NCBI RefSeq assembly: GCF_000723165.1
Contig: NZ_HG322949.1
Span: 1,357,253 to 1,421,252 of the forward strand
Direction: 5' to 3'
Source of the DNA: Janthinobacterium agaricidamnosum NBRC 102515 = DSM 9628
GTDB lineage: Bacteria > Pseudomonadota > Gammaproteobacteria > Burkholderiales > Burkholderiaceae_D
Length of the DNA: 64,000 nucleotides
Positions within the stretch are counted from its first letter, which is position 1. Every line of letters begins with the position of its first letter. The translations under genes and the position numbers were made by a program. Positions 1 to 8,344 of this stretch are shown here, in pieces. Under the pieces are notes generated by a model. It saw only the letters and a program-made list of their open reading frames with translations, had not been told where the DNA came from and did no database searches.

Positions 1-1
1 A

Positions 2-1396
2 AGCAATATGCCGAATGACTTGCTGGACCAGCGCGATCAACTGGTGACCGAGCTGAACAAGTACGTCAAGGCCACGGTTACCCCGGGCGAAAACAATACC
101 GTGACCGTGTCGATCGGTTCCGGCCAGCCGATGGTGGTCGGCAACCGCGCTTTCGAACTGGGCACCACCGCCTCGCTGACCGATCCGAACCGGATCGAGG
201 TCGGCTACAAGGTTGGCGACACCACCACTGTCTTGCCGAGCAATGCGCTGACCGGCGGTTCGCTGGGCGGCTTGCTGGACTTCCGCAGCGGCACGCTGGA
301 CCGGGTCCAGAATTCGCTGGGCAAGGTGGCGATCGCCCTGGCCAGCACGTTTAACGCCCAGCACAAGCTGGGACAAGACTTGAATGGCGACATGGGCGGC
401 GATTTTTTCAAGATCGCCCCGTCGGTGATCGGCGCCAGCCGCCTGAACAGCCCCAGCAACAGCAATGTGCTGTCGGCGGTGGTCAGCGATCCGAGCAAGC
501 TGACCGGCAGCGATTACGCGTTGAAGTTCGACGGCACCAACTATACCGTCACGCGCCAGTCCGACGGCCAGAAGACCGTCATCAACCCGTATCCGCAAAC
601 CAAGCCGCAAACCATCGACGGCGTCGATTTTTCGATTTCCGGCACCGCCGCCGAGGGCGATAATTTTACTATCCGGCCGACCGCCAACGGCGCTTCCGGC
701 CTGAGCGTGCTGATCACCGACCGCAACAAGCTGGCCGCCGCCGCGCCGATCAGCACCGGCAGCCCAACGACCAATACCGGCAATGGCAAGATCAGCGCCG
801 GCAGCGTCGACAAGGCTTACTTGACCCCGGGCAATGCCTTGACCGGTCAAGTCACGCTGACCTATGACAAGGCCAGCAATTCGCTGTCGGGTTTTCCGGC
901 CGGGCAGGCGGTGGTGGTCACCAACAGCGCCGGCGTGTCGACCACCTATCCGGCCGGCACCGCCAGCATTCCGTATCACGAGGGCGACAACCTCAATTTT
1001 GGCGGCGTCAACGTGGCCATTAGCGGCACCCCGGGCAACCAGGATAAATTTACCATCGGCCCGAATAGCAACGGTTCGGGCGATAACCGCAACGCCGCCT
1101 TGCTGGGCGCCTTGCAAACTAAAAATACCATGGATGGCGGCCATACCACCTTCCAGGGTTCGTATGCGGAAACGGTGAGTTTCGTCGGCAATAAAACCCG
1201 CGAAGTGCAAATCAATGGTCTGGCCAGCGCGGCCTTGCTGGACCAGAACACTAAATCGCAGCAATCGGTGTCGGGCGTCAACCTCGATGAAGAAGCGGCC
1301 AATTTGCTGCGCTACCAGCAGGCTTACCAGGCTTGCGGCAAAGTCATGCAAATCGCCAGCACCCTGTTCGATGTGGTCATCGGACTGGGGCGTTAA
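2..1396 (+). CDS. flgK: Flagellar hook-associated protein 1 FlgK (5' truncated by window edge)
   Basis: This is the C-terminal 464 residues of FlgK, the first hook-filament junction protein, which is exported by the flagellar type III apparatus. The frame is open to the window edge and reads S-N-M-P-N-D-L-L-D-Q-R-D-Q-L, the conserved FlgK segment, so the ATG at 8 is internal and the true start lies upstream. The C-terminus (GVNLDEEAANLLRYQQAYQA, then a region ending STLFDVVIGLGR) is the amphipathic helix shared by FlgK, FlgL and flagellins. A cysteine in YQACGK is unusual for an axial protein. flgL follows 44 bases later on the same strand, as in most flagellar clusters. Confidence 0.95.
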   Translation, partial: SNMPNDLLDQRDQLVTELNKYVKATVTPGENNTVTVSIGSGQPMVVGNRAFELGTTASLTDPNRIEVGYKVGDTTTVLPSNALTGGSLGGLLDFRSGTLDRVQNSLGKVAIALASTFNAQHKLGQDLNGDMGGDFFKIAPSVIGASRLNSPSNSNVLSAVVSDPSKLTGSDYALKFDGTNYTVTRQSDGQKTVINPYPQTKPQTIDGVDFSISGTAAEGDNFTIRPTANGASGLSVLITDRNKLAAAAPISTGSPTTNTGNGKISAGSVDKAYLTPGNALTGQVTLTYDKASNSLSGFPAGQAVVVTNSAGVSTTYPAGTASIPYHEGDNLNFGGVNVAISGTPGNQDKFTIGPNSNGSGDNRNAALLGALQTKNTMDGGHTTFQGSYAETVSFVGNKTREVQINGLASAALLDQNTKSQQSVSGVNLDEEAANLLRYQQAYQACGKVMQIASTLFDVVIGLGR

Positions 1397-1440
1397 TCAG
1401 CCGGGCATTTAGCGGCTTAGCATCCAGCTTAGGACAGATC

Positions 1441-2688
1441 ATGCGCATCAGCACCAAATCAATTTATGATACCGGCAGCAACCAGCTGAACAATTTGCAG
1501 TCGGCCCTGAATCGCACCCAGATGCAAATGTCGACCAACCGCCGCAACCTGACGCCGGCCGACGATCCGATCGCCAGTGCGCGCGCGCTGGAAGTGTCGC
1601 AATCGCAATCGATCAATAACCAGCTGGTGACCAACCGTTCGAACGCCAAGAATTTTCTGTCGCAAGAAGATATCGCGCTGGGCAACACCACCAATTTGTT
1701 GTCCGACGTCAAGGATTTGATCGTCAAGGCCGGTAACGGTTCGATGAAAGACGTCGACCGCGGCAGCCTGGCGACCGAACTGGAAGGGCGTTTGAACGAT
1801 TTGCTGGGCATCGCCAATACCGCCGACGGCGCCGGCGGCTACCTGTTTTCCGGCTACAAGTCGACCACCCAGCCTTACACATTGAGTCCGACCGGCGCCG
1901 TCTACCAGGGCGACCAGGGCCAACGCACGCTGCAAGTCGGTTCGACCCGCACGCTGGCCACCAGCGATACCGGCAGCAATATATTCGACAACAATATGAC
2001 CGGCAACGGCAAGTTCACCACGTCGGCCGCCGCCGCCAACTATACCAACGGCGGCTCGGGCATTATTTCCGGCGGTACGGTGACCAATGCGTCGGCCTTG
2101 ACCGGCCACAAATATTCGATCGATTTCACGGTGACGCCGACCGGCATCGGCACCGAAACCAAGACCACCTACATCGTCACCGACACCACGCTGGGCGTGA
2201 CGGTGCCGAATCCGGCCACGCCGACCGATTACGTGGCCGGCCAGGCGATCAGTTTTGATGGACAGCAAGTCGATGTCAAGGGCAAGCCGGCCAACGGCGA
2301 CAAGTTCAATACCGAACCCAGCGCCAAGGAATCGATCTTTACCACGATCAAGAACCTGATCGGCGTGCTGCGCTCGCCGAGCGAGGGCGAGGCGGGCCAG
2401 GCCAAGCTGACCAACGGCTTGAACGCGGCCCACGACATTATCGACACCGCGTACGACAATGTGCTGTCGGTGCGTTCGGAAGTCGGGTCGCGCCTGAAGG
2501 AACTCGATTACCTGGACAGTTCCGGCGACGACCTGAACATCCAGTATGAAAGCACGCTGAACGATTTGCAGGGCTTGGACGTGGTCAAAACCATTTCCCT
2601 GTTCACCCAGCAGCAAACCACCTTGCAGGCGGCGCAAAAATCATTCACGGCCGTCTCGGGATTGTCGCTGTTCAATTACATCAACTGA
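1441..2688 (+). CDS. flgL: Flagellar hook-associated protein 3 FlgL
   Basis: FlgL (415 aa) is the second hook-filament junction protein, between FlgK and the flagellin filament. The N-terminus MRISTKSIYDTGSNQLNNLQ and the repeated Q-L-N and SRT-like helix match the flagellin/FlgL N-domain, and the C-terminal coiled helix ends QKSFTAVSGLSLFNYIN. An in-frame ATG exists upstream at 1333 but lies inside flgK. The ATG at 1441 gives the canonical N-terminus and comes shortly after AGGACAG, so it is chosen. The middle (about residues 180-310) is an inserted variable domain, making it longer than the roughly 300 aa enteric FlgL. Probably co-transcribed with flgK and ended by the hairpin at 2711-2745. 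Confidence 0.95.
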   Translation: MRISTKSIYDTGSNQLNNLQSALNRTQMQMSTNRRNLTPADDPIASARALEVSQSQSINNQLVTNRSNAKNFLSQEDIALGNTTNLLSDVKDLIVKAGNGSMKDVDRGSLATELEGRLNDLLGIANTADGAGGYLFSGYKSTTQPYTLSPTGAVYQGDQGQRTLQVGSTRTLATSDTGSNIFDNNMTGNGKFTTSAAAANYTNGGSGIISGGTVTNASALTGHKYSIDFTVTPTGIGTETKTTYIVTDTTLGVTVPNPATPTDYVAGQAISFDGQQVDVKGKPANGDKFNTEPSAKESIFTTIKNLIGVLRSPSEGEAGQAKLTNGLNAAHDIIDTAYDNVLSVRSEVGSRLKELDYLDSSGDDLNIQYESTLNDLQGLDVVKTISLFTQQQTTLQAAQKSFTAVSGLSLFNYIN

Positions 2689-2710
2689 CGAGCGGGCAGG
2701 CGTTTCACGA

Positions 2711-2745
2711 ACGGGCCGGTGCTGGTGCGCCGGCCCGTTTTGTTT
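2711..2745 (+). terminator. Rho-independent terminator after flgL
   Basis: A 9-bp GC-rich stem (2711-2719 pairing with 2730-2738) is followed by a T-rich stretch (TTTTGTTT). It lies 22 bases past the flgL stop, the expected place for the end of the flgKL transcript. Confidence 0.8.
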
Positions 2746-2858
2746 GAGCATGCCCAAAAAATAGTGTTAATTTGCAACATTTCCTTTGGTTCCCTTTAGT
2801 TTCTTTTTATTATTTGTTTTAGAATAAGAAAATACTGAGGCTTGAACTGGGGGAAATC

Positions 2859-3167
2859 ATGTTGTCAACTATCGGCGTCTCGTCCTTGGGCCGGGCCGGC
2901 TTGAGTGTCGATACGCAACAGCGTATCGAAGTGTTGATGCTGCAATTGAAGGACTTGAGCAAGAAGTCCATGCAAACGCGCAAGCAAATGATGGAGACCG
3001 CCGACCCGGCCACGCGCGAGGTGTTGATGAAGGCCCTGAGCGAATTGCAGGATGTCGAACGGATGGTGCAAGCGCAGATCGCGCAATTGCAGCAAAGCGA
3101 CCAGCGCCGCCAGGAGATGCGCGAACAGGCGCAGCAGCAAGAAGCGGCCCAAAGAACAAACAAATAA
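2859..3167 (+). CDS. Small coiled-coil protein of unknown function
   Basis: This is a 102-aa protein I do not recognise. Residues about 20-95 are almost entirely charged and hydrophobic heptad-like helix (EVLMLQLKDLSKKSMQTRKQ, then a second helix rich in Q, E and R), predicting a coiled coil. There is no signal peptide or membrane segment, and the tail is Q/R/E-rich and probably disordered. The start is supported by a purine-rich GGGGGAAATC immediately before ATG. It has its own AT-rich upstream stretch after the flgL terminator and faces the gene at 3195-3635 convergently. Lying between flgKL and the fli export genes suggests, but does not prove, a flagellar or motility link. Confidence 0.7.
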   Translation: MLSTIGVSSLGRAGLSVDTQQRIEVLMLQLKDLSKKSMQTRKQMMETADPATREVLMKALSELQDVERMVQAQIAQLQQSDQRRQEMREQAQQQEAAQRTNK

Positions 3168-3194
3168 GCGCTGTGCTGGCGGACGCCGGCGGAT

Positions 3195-3635
3195 TCACTG
3201 GCCAGCCAGCAAATCGTGCGCATTCAACAGCGCATAAATGATCTCGGGATGGTTGTCGAGGCAGCGCCGGATCGCCGCCGGCACGGCTTGCCGGGTCTTG
3301 CGGCACAAGCCCGCTTGCGCGCCGAGTGCGATCGTCAAGCCGCGCGCGCTGCGCACTTCGTGTGGGCCGGGTTCGATGTGCAGCTCGATGCCGAGTAGTT
3401 GCTTCATCCGCATGCCCAGCGCCAGCAAGTCTTGATAACTGCCGATCGCCTCGATGCGGTCGATCAGTTTTTTCTCTTCTTCCCGTGTCAGCCGCAAGAT
3501 GCGCAGGTCGCCGTCCGGCGTTTGCAGCAAGACGTCGCGCTGGCACACGCACAGCGGCGGCGGGCATTCGGTGCGGATCGGGAAGGGCAAGGTCGCTGGC
3601 ATCGGCTCGCTATCATAGCGCTGTATCGTCGCCAC
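3195..3635 (-). CDS. Conserved-looking hypothetical protein downstream of fliR
   Basis: This 146-aa protein has no family I can name. The N-terminal part carries a proline/cysteine cluster (CPPPLCVCQRD). A charged helical segment (LTREEEKKLIDRIEAIGSYQ) and a C-terminal helical region ending NHPEIIYALLNAHDLLAGQ follow. No signal peptide or transmembrane segment is evident. The longest frame starts at a GTG (3635). An ATG at 3602 (MPATLPFPIRTECPP) is an equally possible start. It lies just past fliR on the same strand, with only 48 bases between, so it may be the last gene of the fliL-fliR transcript. The function is unknown. Confidence 0.6.
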   Translation of the reverse strand: MATIQRYDSEPMPATLPFPIRTECPPPLCVCQRDVLLQTPDGDLRILRLTREEEKKLIDRIEAIGSYQDLLALGMRMKQLLGIELHIEPGPHEVRSARGLTIALGAQAGLCRKTRQAVPAAIRRCLDNHPEIIYALLNAHDLLAGQ

Positions 3636-3683
3636 AGTATCCCGCGCCCGGAGCTGCCTGTCAAACGTGCATCGCCAGCCAAG

Positions 3684-4532
3684 TCACGGCGGTATCGGCG
3701 GCGCCGGCGGCAGCACCTTCGGCACTGGCGGCGGCGCGGTTTTTTGCTGCGCGCTGAAACTGCGCGGCAACAGGCGGGCGTTTTCTATGCCTTGCAAAAA
3801 TAGCGTCTGGAACGGTCCGGCCAGGTAGGGCAGCGTCATGCCGACCATGGCCAGGCCGATCCCCAGCGTGATCGGGAAGCCGATGCCGAACAAATTCAGT
3901 TGCGGCGCGGTGCGCGTCAGGATACCGAGCGCGACGTTGGTGATCAGCAGCGCGGCGACGATCGGCATCGCAATTTGCAGGCCGGTGCCGAAGATGACGC
4001 CGCCCAGGTCGGCCAGGTGCTTGAAGCCGCCGGCGCTGATCGGCGTGGCCGAGATCGGCAAGCTGACAAAACTTTCCGCCAGCGCCGCCAGCAATACCAG
4101 GTGCGCGTTCACCGCCAGGAACACCATGGTGCCCATCAGCGCCAGGAATTGGCTGATCGCCGACGAACGGCCCTTGGTCATCGGGTCGAAAAAGCTGGCA
4201 AAACCGAGGCCCATCGTCAGGCTGGCGATTTCACCGGCCATTTCAACCGCGGCGAACACTACCCGGATCGAAAAACCCATCGCCAGTCCGACCAGCATTT
4301 CCTGGGTAATGATCAGCAAGCCGGCCAGCGACAGCGGATTGGCGGCCGGCAGCGCCGGCACGGTCGGCGCGATGATCATCGCCAGCAAGACGCCGAAGCC
4401 GATCTTGGTGGTGGTGGGCACTGCCGAATTGCCCAGCAGCGGCGCGGCGGCGATCAGGCCGAGGATGCGGCTGAGCGGCCACAGCAGCGCAGCGATCCAG
4501 GTATTCAGTTCGACGCTCGACAGCGTCAGCAT
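3684..4532 (-). CDS. fliR: Flagellar export apparatus protein FliR
   Basis: FliR (282 aa) is an inner-membrane core component of the flagellar type III export gate, assembling with FliP and FliQ. The sequence shows multiple hydrophobic helices, with typical FliR stretches such as GFGVLLAMIIAPTVPALPAA and FSIRVVFAAVEMAGEIASLT, and the PYLAGPFQTLF segment near the end. It is slightly longer than usual because of a proline-rich tail (PPPVPKVLPPAPPIPP). fliQ lies 24 bases upstream on the same strand, placing fliR as the last known flagellar gene of the fliL-M-N-O-P-Q-R run. Confidence 0.96.
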   Translation of the reverse strand: MLTLSSVELNTWIAALLWPLSRILGLIAAAPLLGNSAVPTTTKIGFGVLLAMIIAPTVPALPAANPLSLAGLLIITQEMLVGLAMGFSIRVVFAAVEMAGEIASLTMGLGFASFFDPMTKGRSSAISQFLALMGTMVFLAVNAHLVLLAALAESFVSLPISATPISAGGFKHLADLGGVIFGTGLQIAMPIVAALLITNVALGILTRTAPQLNLFGIGFPITLGIGLAMVGMTLPYLAGPFQTLFLQGIENARLLPRSFSAQQKTAPPPVPKVLPPAPPIPP

Positions 4533-4556
4533 GGTACGGCCCGCATCCGTTGACGG

Positions 4557-4826
4557 TCAGCCGACCAGGCCGGGAATGCCGGTAAATACCTGGCGCATAT
4601 AGTCGAGCATTACCGACAGCATCCACGGCCCGGCCACCACCAGCGCGACAAAAATGCCGACCAGCTTCGGTATGAAGGACAGTGTCGCCTCATTGATCTG
4701 GGTCGCTGCCTGGAAGATGCTGACGATCAAGCCGATGATCAGCGCCACCAGCAGCATCGGCGCGGCCACCATCAGGGTGACTTCCATCGCCGTGCGGCCC
4801 AGTGTCATGACGCTTTCAGGAGTCAT
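4557..4826 (-). CDS. fliQ: Flagellar export apparatus protein FliQ
   Basis: FliQ (89 aa, the normal family length) is a two-helix inner-membrane component of the export gate. The N-terminus MTPESVMTLGRTAMEVTLMV and the pair of hydrophobic segments around residues 18-40 and 52-75, with the loop FQAATQINEATLSFIPK between, are diagnostic. It lies 9 bases after fliP and 24 bases before fliR, in the conserved P-Q-R order. Confidence 0.97.
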   Translation of the reverse strand: MTPESVMTLGRTAMEVTLMVAAPMLLVALIIGLIVSIFQAATQINEATLSFIPKLVGIFVALVVAGPWMLSVMLDYMRQVFTGIPGLVG

Positions 4827-4835
4827 CGTTGCACC

Positions 4836-5615
4836 TTAATAAAAACTTTGCGACAGGGAGCCGAGCAGCAATTGCCAGCCGTCGACCAGCACGAACAGCA
4901 TCAGCTTGAACGGCAGCGAAATCACCGCCGGCGACATCATCATCATCCCCATCGACATCAGCACCGACGCCACCACCATGTCGATGATCAGGAACGGGAT
5001 GAAAATGGCGAAACCGATCTGGAACGCGGTCTTCAATTCGCTGGTGATGAAGGCCGGCACCAGGATCCGCAGCGGCACGTCTTCCGGCCCCTGCAGCGCC
5101 GGCGAGCGCGACATCTTGGCGAACAGCGCCAGGTCGGCCTGGCGGGTTTGCTTGAGCATGAATGCCTTCAGCGGCTCGACGCCCTTGTCCATCGCCTGCG
5201 TCATGTTGATCTTGTTTTCCTGCAAGGGCAGGTAAGCGTCGGTATAAATCTTGTCGAACACCGGCCCCATGACGAACAACGTCAAAAACAGCGCCAGCCC
5301 GACCATCACCTGGTTCGGCGGCGCCGACTGGGTGCCGAGCGCCTGGCGCAGCAGCGACAGGACGATGATGATGCGGGTAAAACAGGTCATCATCAGCAAG
5401 GCCGCCGGCAAGAATGACAACGAGGTCATCAGGATCAGCGTTTGCACCGGCAGCGAATAATTCTGGCCGCCGCCCGGCGCAGGCGTGCTGGTGAAGGCCG
5501 GAATGCCCGGCTCGGCCAGGGCCCACACCGGCAAGGCCAGCGCGGCCGCGGCCAGCAGCCACTTCAACGGCGTGCGCAAGTTGGTCGGGATGGTTGACGA
5601 TAGGGCAGAATACAT
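4836..5615 (-). CDS. fliP: Flagellar export apparatus protein FliP
   Basis: FliP forms the pentameric core of the export gate. The protein has a cleavable signal ([20 protein letters not shown]) and then the conserved helices ([39 protein letters not shown], the cytoplasmic loop with [20 protein letters not shown], and C-terminal membrane pair). Two starts are possible: ATG at 5633, overlapping fliO by 11 bases with no ribosome-binding site, and ATG at 5615, seven bases after the fliO stop and preceded by GGGAAG. I prefer 5615 (259 aa). fliQ follows after 9 bases. Confidence 0.94.
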   Translation of the reverse strand: MYSALSSTIPTNLRTPLKWLLAAAALALPVWALAEPGIPAFTSTPAPGGGQNYSLPVQTLILMTSLSFLPAALLMMTCFTRIIIVLSLLRQALGTQSAPPNQVMVGLALFLTLFVMGPVFDKIYTDAYLPLQENKINMTQAMDKGVEPLKAFMLKQTRQADLALFAKMSRSPALQGPEDVPLRILVPAFITSELKTAFQIGFAIFIPFLIIDMVVASVLMSMGMMMMSPAVISLPFKLMLFVLVDGWQLLLGSLSQSFY

Positions 5616-5622
5616 GCGCCGC

Positions 5623-6195
5623 TTACTTCCCATTGCGTTTTTCGATGGTCTGTTTCAGCCACTCGGAAAAATTGCTCGCAGCCAAGCCATTTTGCGGCGC
5701 AGGCGGCAAGGCCAGTTCCGCTTCCTGGCGCGGCAGCGTGGCCAGCGCATTGACCCGTCCCGGCGACGCGCCGACGACGATCCACTGGTCCGCCACTTCG
5801 ATCAGCATGATGCGTTCGCGTCCGCCCAGGCTCAGCGAACTGAGCAGGCGCAGCCGGCTATTGCCGCCGGCCGGTTTCGGGCCGTAGCGTTTCATGAACC
5901 AGGCCAGGCCGATCAGCAAGGCCAGCACGAATACCAGCGCCAGGATGGTTTGCAGCAGGCTGCCGGCCGACGGCGAATTGCTGGACAGCTGCACCGGCGC
6001 CGGCGCCGCGGCGGCTGGCGTAGCCGCCGGCGTGTCCGTTGGCGGGGCCGCAACAGGCGCCGCAGCGGCGGCATCAGTGGCCGCCGATGCCGCGGAGACG
6101 GCCGCGGCGGAAACCGTTTCGGGCGCGGCCGCATAGGCCAGGCCGCCCAGCGCCAGCGACAGGGCCAGCAGAGACTTTAATAAAACAGGCTTCAT
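5623..6195 (-). CDS. fliO: Flagellar biosynthesis protein FliO
   Basis: FliO (190 aa) is a bitopic membrane protein that helps assemble the FliP ring. The N-terminus ([20 protein letters not shown]) is signal-like. A low-complexity Ala/Pro linker of about 50 residues follows, then a transmembrane helix ([20 protein letters not shown]) and the conserved cytoplasmic region with [20 protein letters not shown]. The start overlaps the fliN stop by four bases (ATGA), indicating translational coupling. The long Ala-rich linker is a family-typical variable part. Confidence 0.93.
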   Translation of the reverse strand: MKPVLLKSLLALSLALGGLAYAAAPETVSAAAVSAASAATDAAAAAPVAAPPTDTPAATPAAAAPAPVQLSSNSPSAGSLLQTILALVFVLALLIGLAWFMKRYGPKPAGGNSRLRLLSSLSLGGRERIMLIEVADQWIVVGASPGRVNALATLPRQEAELALPPAPQNGLAASNFSEWLKQTIEKRNGK

Positions 6196-6626
6196 TTATT
6201 CAATTTTCTAATGCGTTCGGATGGCGTGATGATATCGGTCAGGCGGATGCCGAACTTGTCGTTGACCACCACCACTTCGCCCTGGGCGATCAGGCAGCCG
6301 TTGACCAGCACGTCCATCGGTTCGCCGGCCAGGCCGTCGAGCTCGACCACCGAACCTTGCGCCAGCTGCAGCAAGTTCTTGATGGCGATCTTGGTGCGGC
6401 CCAGTTCGACCGTCAATTGCACCGGGATATCGAGAATAAAATCGATATCGTTATGGGTCTCGGTTTTCGACGCCTGCTTCGAAAAATCCTTGAACACGGC
6501 CGCACTGGCCGCGCTGGCGGTACTGTTGGCCTGGTTTTGCAGCGCTTCGGCTTCCGCCTTGGCTTGCTCGGCGATGGCGGCGCCCCAATCGTCTTCCGCG
6601 CTTTGATCGTCTTGGTTATCGGACAT
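6192..6626 (-). CDS. fliN: Flagellar motor switch protein FliN
   Basis: FliN (144 aa) forms the lower C-ring of the rotor together with FliM and binds FliH. An acidic, Ala-rich N-terminal region of about 50 residues precedes the SpoA/FliN domain (IDFILDIPVQLTVELGRTKI, LLQLAQGSVVELDGLAGEPM, QGEVVVVNDKFGIRLTDII). fliO overlaps its end by 4 bases. fliM lies 44 bases upstream. Confidence 0.97.
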   Translation of the reverse strand: MSDNQDDQSAEDDWGAAIAEQAKAEAEALQNQANSTASAASAAVFKDFSKQASKTETHNDIDFILDIPVQLTVELGRTKIAIKNLLQLAQGSVVELDGLAGEPMDVLVNGCLIAQGEVVVVNDKFGIRLTDIITPSERIRKLNK

Positions 6627-6670
6627 GACACTCTCCTGTGATACGGACTCCGGCCGCGATGCGGCCGCTA

Positions 6671-7651
6671 TTATTTGATGTTATCGGCATTGGCAAGCAG
6701 TTTCTCCACCTTTAATGCATATTGTCCATTCAATACCCCGTAAGTGCAATCCATCACCGGCACCCCATCGACGGTGGCGGCAATCAATTCGGGTATATTC
6801 AGCGGAATGATGTCGCCGACCTTCATGTTCAGGATTTCATCGAACGACACGCGTGCGGTGCCCAGCGACGCCACCAGCTCGACTTCGGCGATCTGGATTT
6901 GCTGCGTCATCAGGCGTATCCAGCGCTTGTCCACTTCCAGCGCCTCGCCTTGCAGGCTGGACGTCAGCGCGTCGCGGATCGGCTCGATCATCGAATACGG
7001 CATGCAAAAGTGGATCTGGCCCGATACCGAACCGAGTTCCACCGTGAAGGTCGACGCCACCACCACCTCGTTCGGCGTGGCGATGTTGGCGAACTGGGTA
7101 TTCATTTCCGAGCGGATATACTCGAATTCGACCGGAAATACCGGTTCCCATGACTTGGTGTACGCCTCGAACACGATATCGAGGATGCGCAAGATGATGC
7201 GCTGCTCGGTCTGGGTAAAGTCGCGGCCTTCGACGCGGGTATGGAAACGGCCGTCGCCACCGAACAGATTATCGACCAGCAAGAACACCAGGCCCGGATC
7301 GAACACCATCAGCGCGGTGCCGCGCAACGGTTTCATGTGCACCAGGTTCAAATTGGTCGGCACCACCAGGTTGCGGATGAATTCGCTGTATTTCGAGACC
7401 CGCACCGAGCCGACCGAGACTTCGGCGCTGCGGCGCAGGAAGTTGAACAAGCCGACCCGCAACAGGCGCGCGAAGCGCTCGTTGATGATTTCCAGCGTCG
7501 GCATGCGGCCGCGCACGATCCGTTCCTGGGTGGCCAGGTTGTAGGTGCGCACGCCCGTGACTTCTTCCGGCGCCTGCGCGTCGTCCTGATCTCCGTTGAC
7601 GCCCTTGAGCAGGGCATCGACTTCTTCCTGGGAAAGGAAATTATCGGCCAT
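6671..7651 (-). CDS. fliM: Flagellar motor switch protein FliM
   Basis: FliM (326 aa, normal length) is the CheY-P-binding C-ring subunit. The N-terminal peptide MADNFLSQEEVDALLKGVNG carries the LSQ-E-VDALL CheY-binding motif. The central domain contains the GGDGR segment (NLFGGDGRFHTRVEGRDFTQ), and the C-terminal part is a SpoA domain (LGTARVSFDEILNMKVGDII). Starts 6 bases after the fliL stop, so it is co-transcribed with fliL and fliN. Confidence 0.97.
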   Translation of the reverse strand: MADNFLSQEEVDALLKGVNGDQDDAQAPEEVTGVRTYNLATQERIVRGRMPTLEIINERFARLLRVGLFNFLRRSAEVSVGSVRVSKYSEFIRNLVVPTNLNLVHMKPLRGTALMVFDPGLVFLLVDNLFGGDGRFHTRVEGRDFTQTEQRIILRILDIVFEAYTKSWEPVFPVEFEYIRSEMNTQFANIATPNEVVVASTFTVELGSVSGQIHFCMPYSMIEPIRDALTSSLQGEALEVDKRWIRLMTQQIQIAEVELVASLGTARVSFDEILNMKVGDIIPLNIPELIAATVDGVPVMDCTYGVLNGQYALKVEKLLANADNIK

Positions 7652-7657
7652 GACTGC

Positions 7658-8173
7658 TTATTGAATAATGAATGCGGTAAATAACACTTCAGACACGTCT
7701 TGCGGCGCGCCTTTCTCTTCAAACGGTTGTTTCACTTGCGCGATGATTTCCTGCGCCAATTGATGCTTGCCTTCGACGGTATTCAAGTCGGAGGCTTTTT
7801 TGCCGGATAACAGCAGCAGCAAACGGCTGCGCACTTTCGGCATGTTTTCCTTGATCAATTCCACCTGTTCCGCGCCGTTGACTTGCAAAGTGAATGCCAC
7901 TTGCAAATATTGCTCGCCATTTTCAGGCTGCAAATTGACCGTGAACGGCTCGATCGGCACGAATACCGGCGGACCGGATTTGGCCGCCACTTTCTTGTGC
8001 GGCTCGCCTTCCGGTTTGCCATGCAAGAAAAACCAGGCGGCGCCGCCGCCACCGCCGCCGGCCACCAGCACCGCGGCAAGCACGATCATCAAAAGCTTTT
8101 TCTTCGACCCGCCGGCTGGCGGCGGAGCCAGGTCTGCTTTGGCATCTGCTTTCATTTTGGGATTTGCTTTCAA
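7658..8173 (-). CDS. fliL: Flagellar basal body-associated protein FliL
   Basis: FliL (171 aa) is a stator-associated single-pass membrane protein. A short basic cytoplasmic tail, a transmembrane helix (KKLLMIVLAAVLVAGGGGGG) and a periplasmic stomatin-like domain (VFVPIEPFTVNLQPENGEQY, ending SEVLFTAFIIQ) are visible. The longest frame begins with TTG at 8173, preceded by AAGG at suitable spacing. The first ATG (8155) has no comparable site, so TTG is preferred. It is the first gene of the fliL-M-N-O-P-Q-R run and is separated from fliK by 171 bases, which may hold a promoter although I could not identify one. Confidence 0.92.
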   Translation of the reverse strand: MKANPKMKADAKADLAPPPAGGSKKKLLMIVLAAVLVAGGGGGGAAWFFLHGKPEGEPHKKVAAKSGPPVFVPIEPFTVNLQPENGEQYLQVAFTLQVNGAEQVELIKENMPKVRSRLLLLLSGKKASDLNTVEGKHQLAQEIIAQVKQPFEEKGAPQDVSEVLFTAFIIQ

Positions 8174-8344
8174 TGGAACCTTGCTGCATGGAAGTGGATC
8201 ACGACGCCATTATGTCATTATCGGCAAATCCCGTGATAAAGGATGTGCCGAAAAGACACTCTAACCGCCATCATCTCGACATTTCCACCCGAAAATAACC
8301 ATTTAGCCGGGCGCCTACCTGGGCTCATCGTACCCGGCAGTGCA

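Noticed and set aside
1459..2637. A 392-codon frame antisense to flgL
   Set aside because: Shadow of flgL. The composition is unlike a real protein and there is no start signal.
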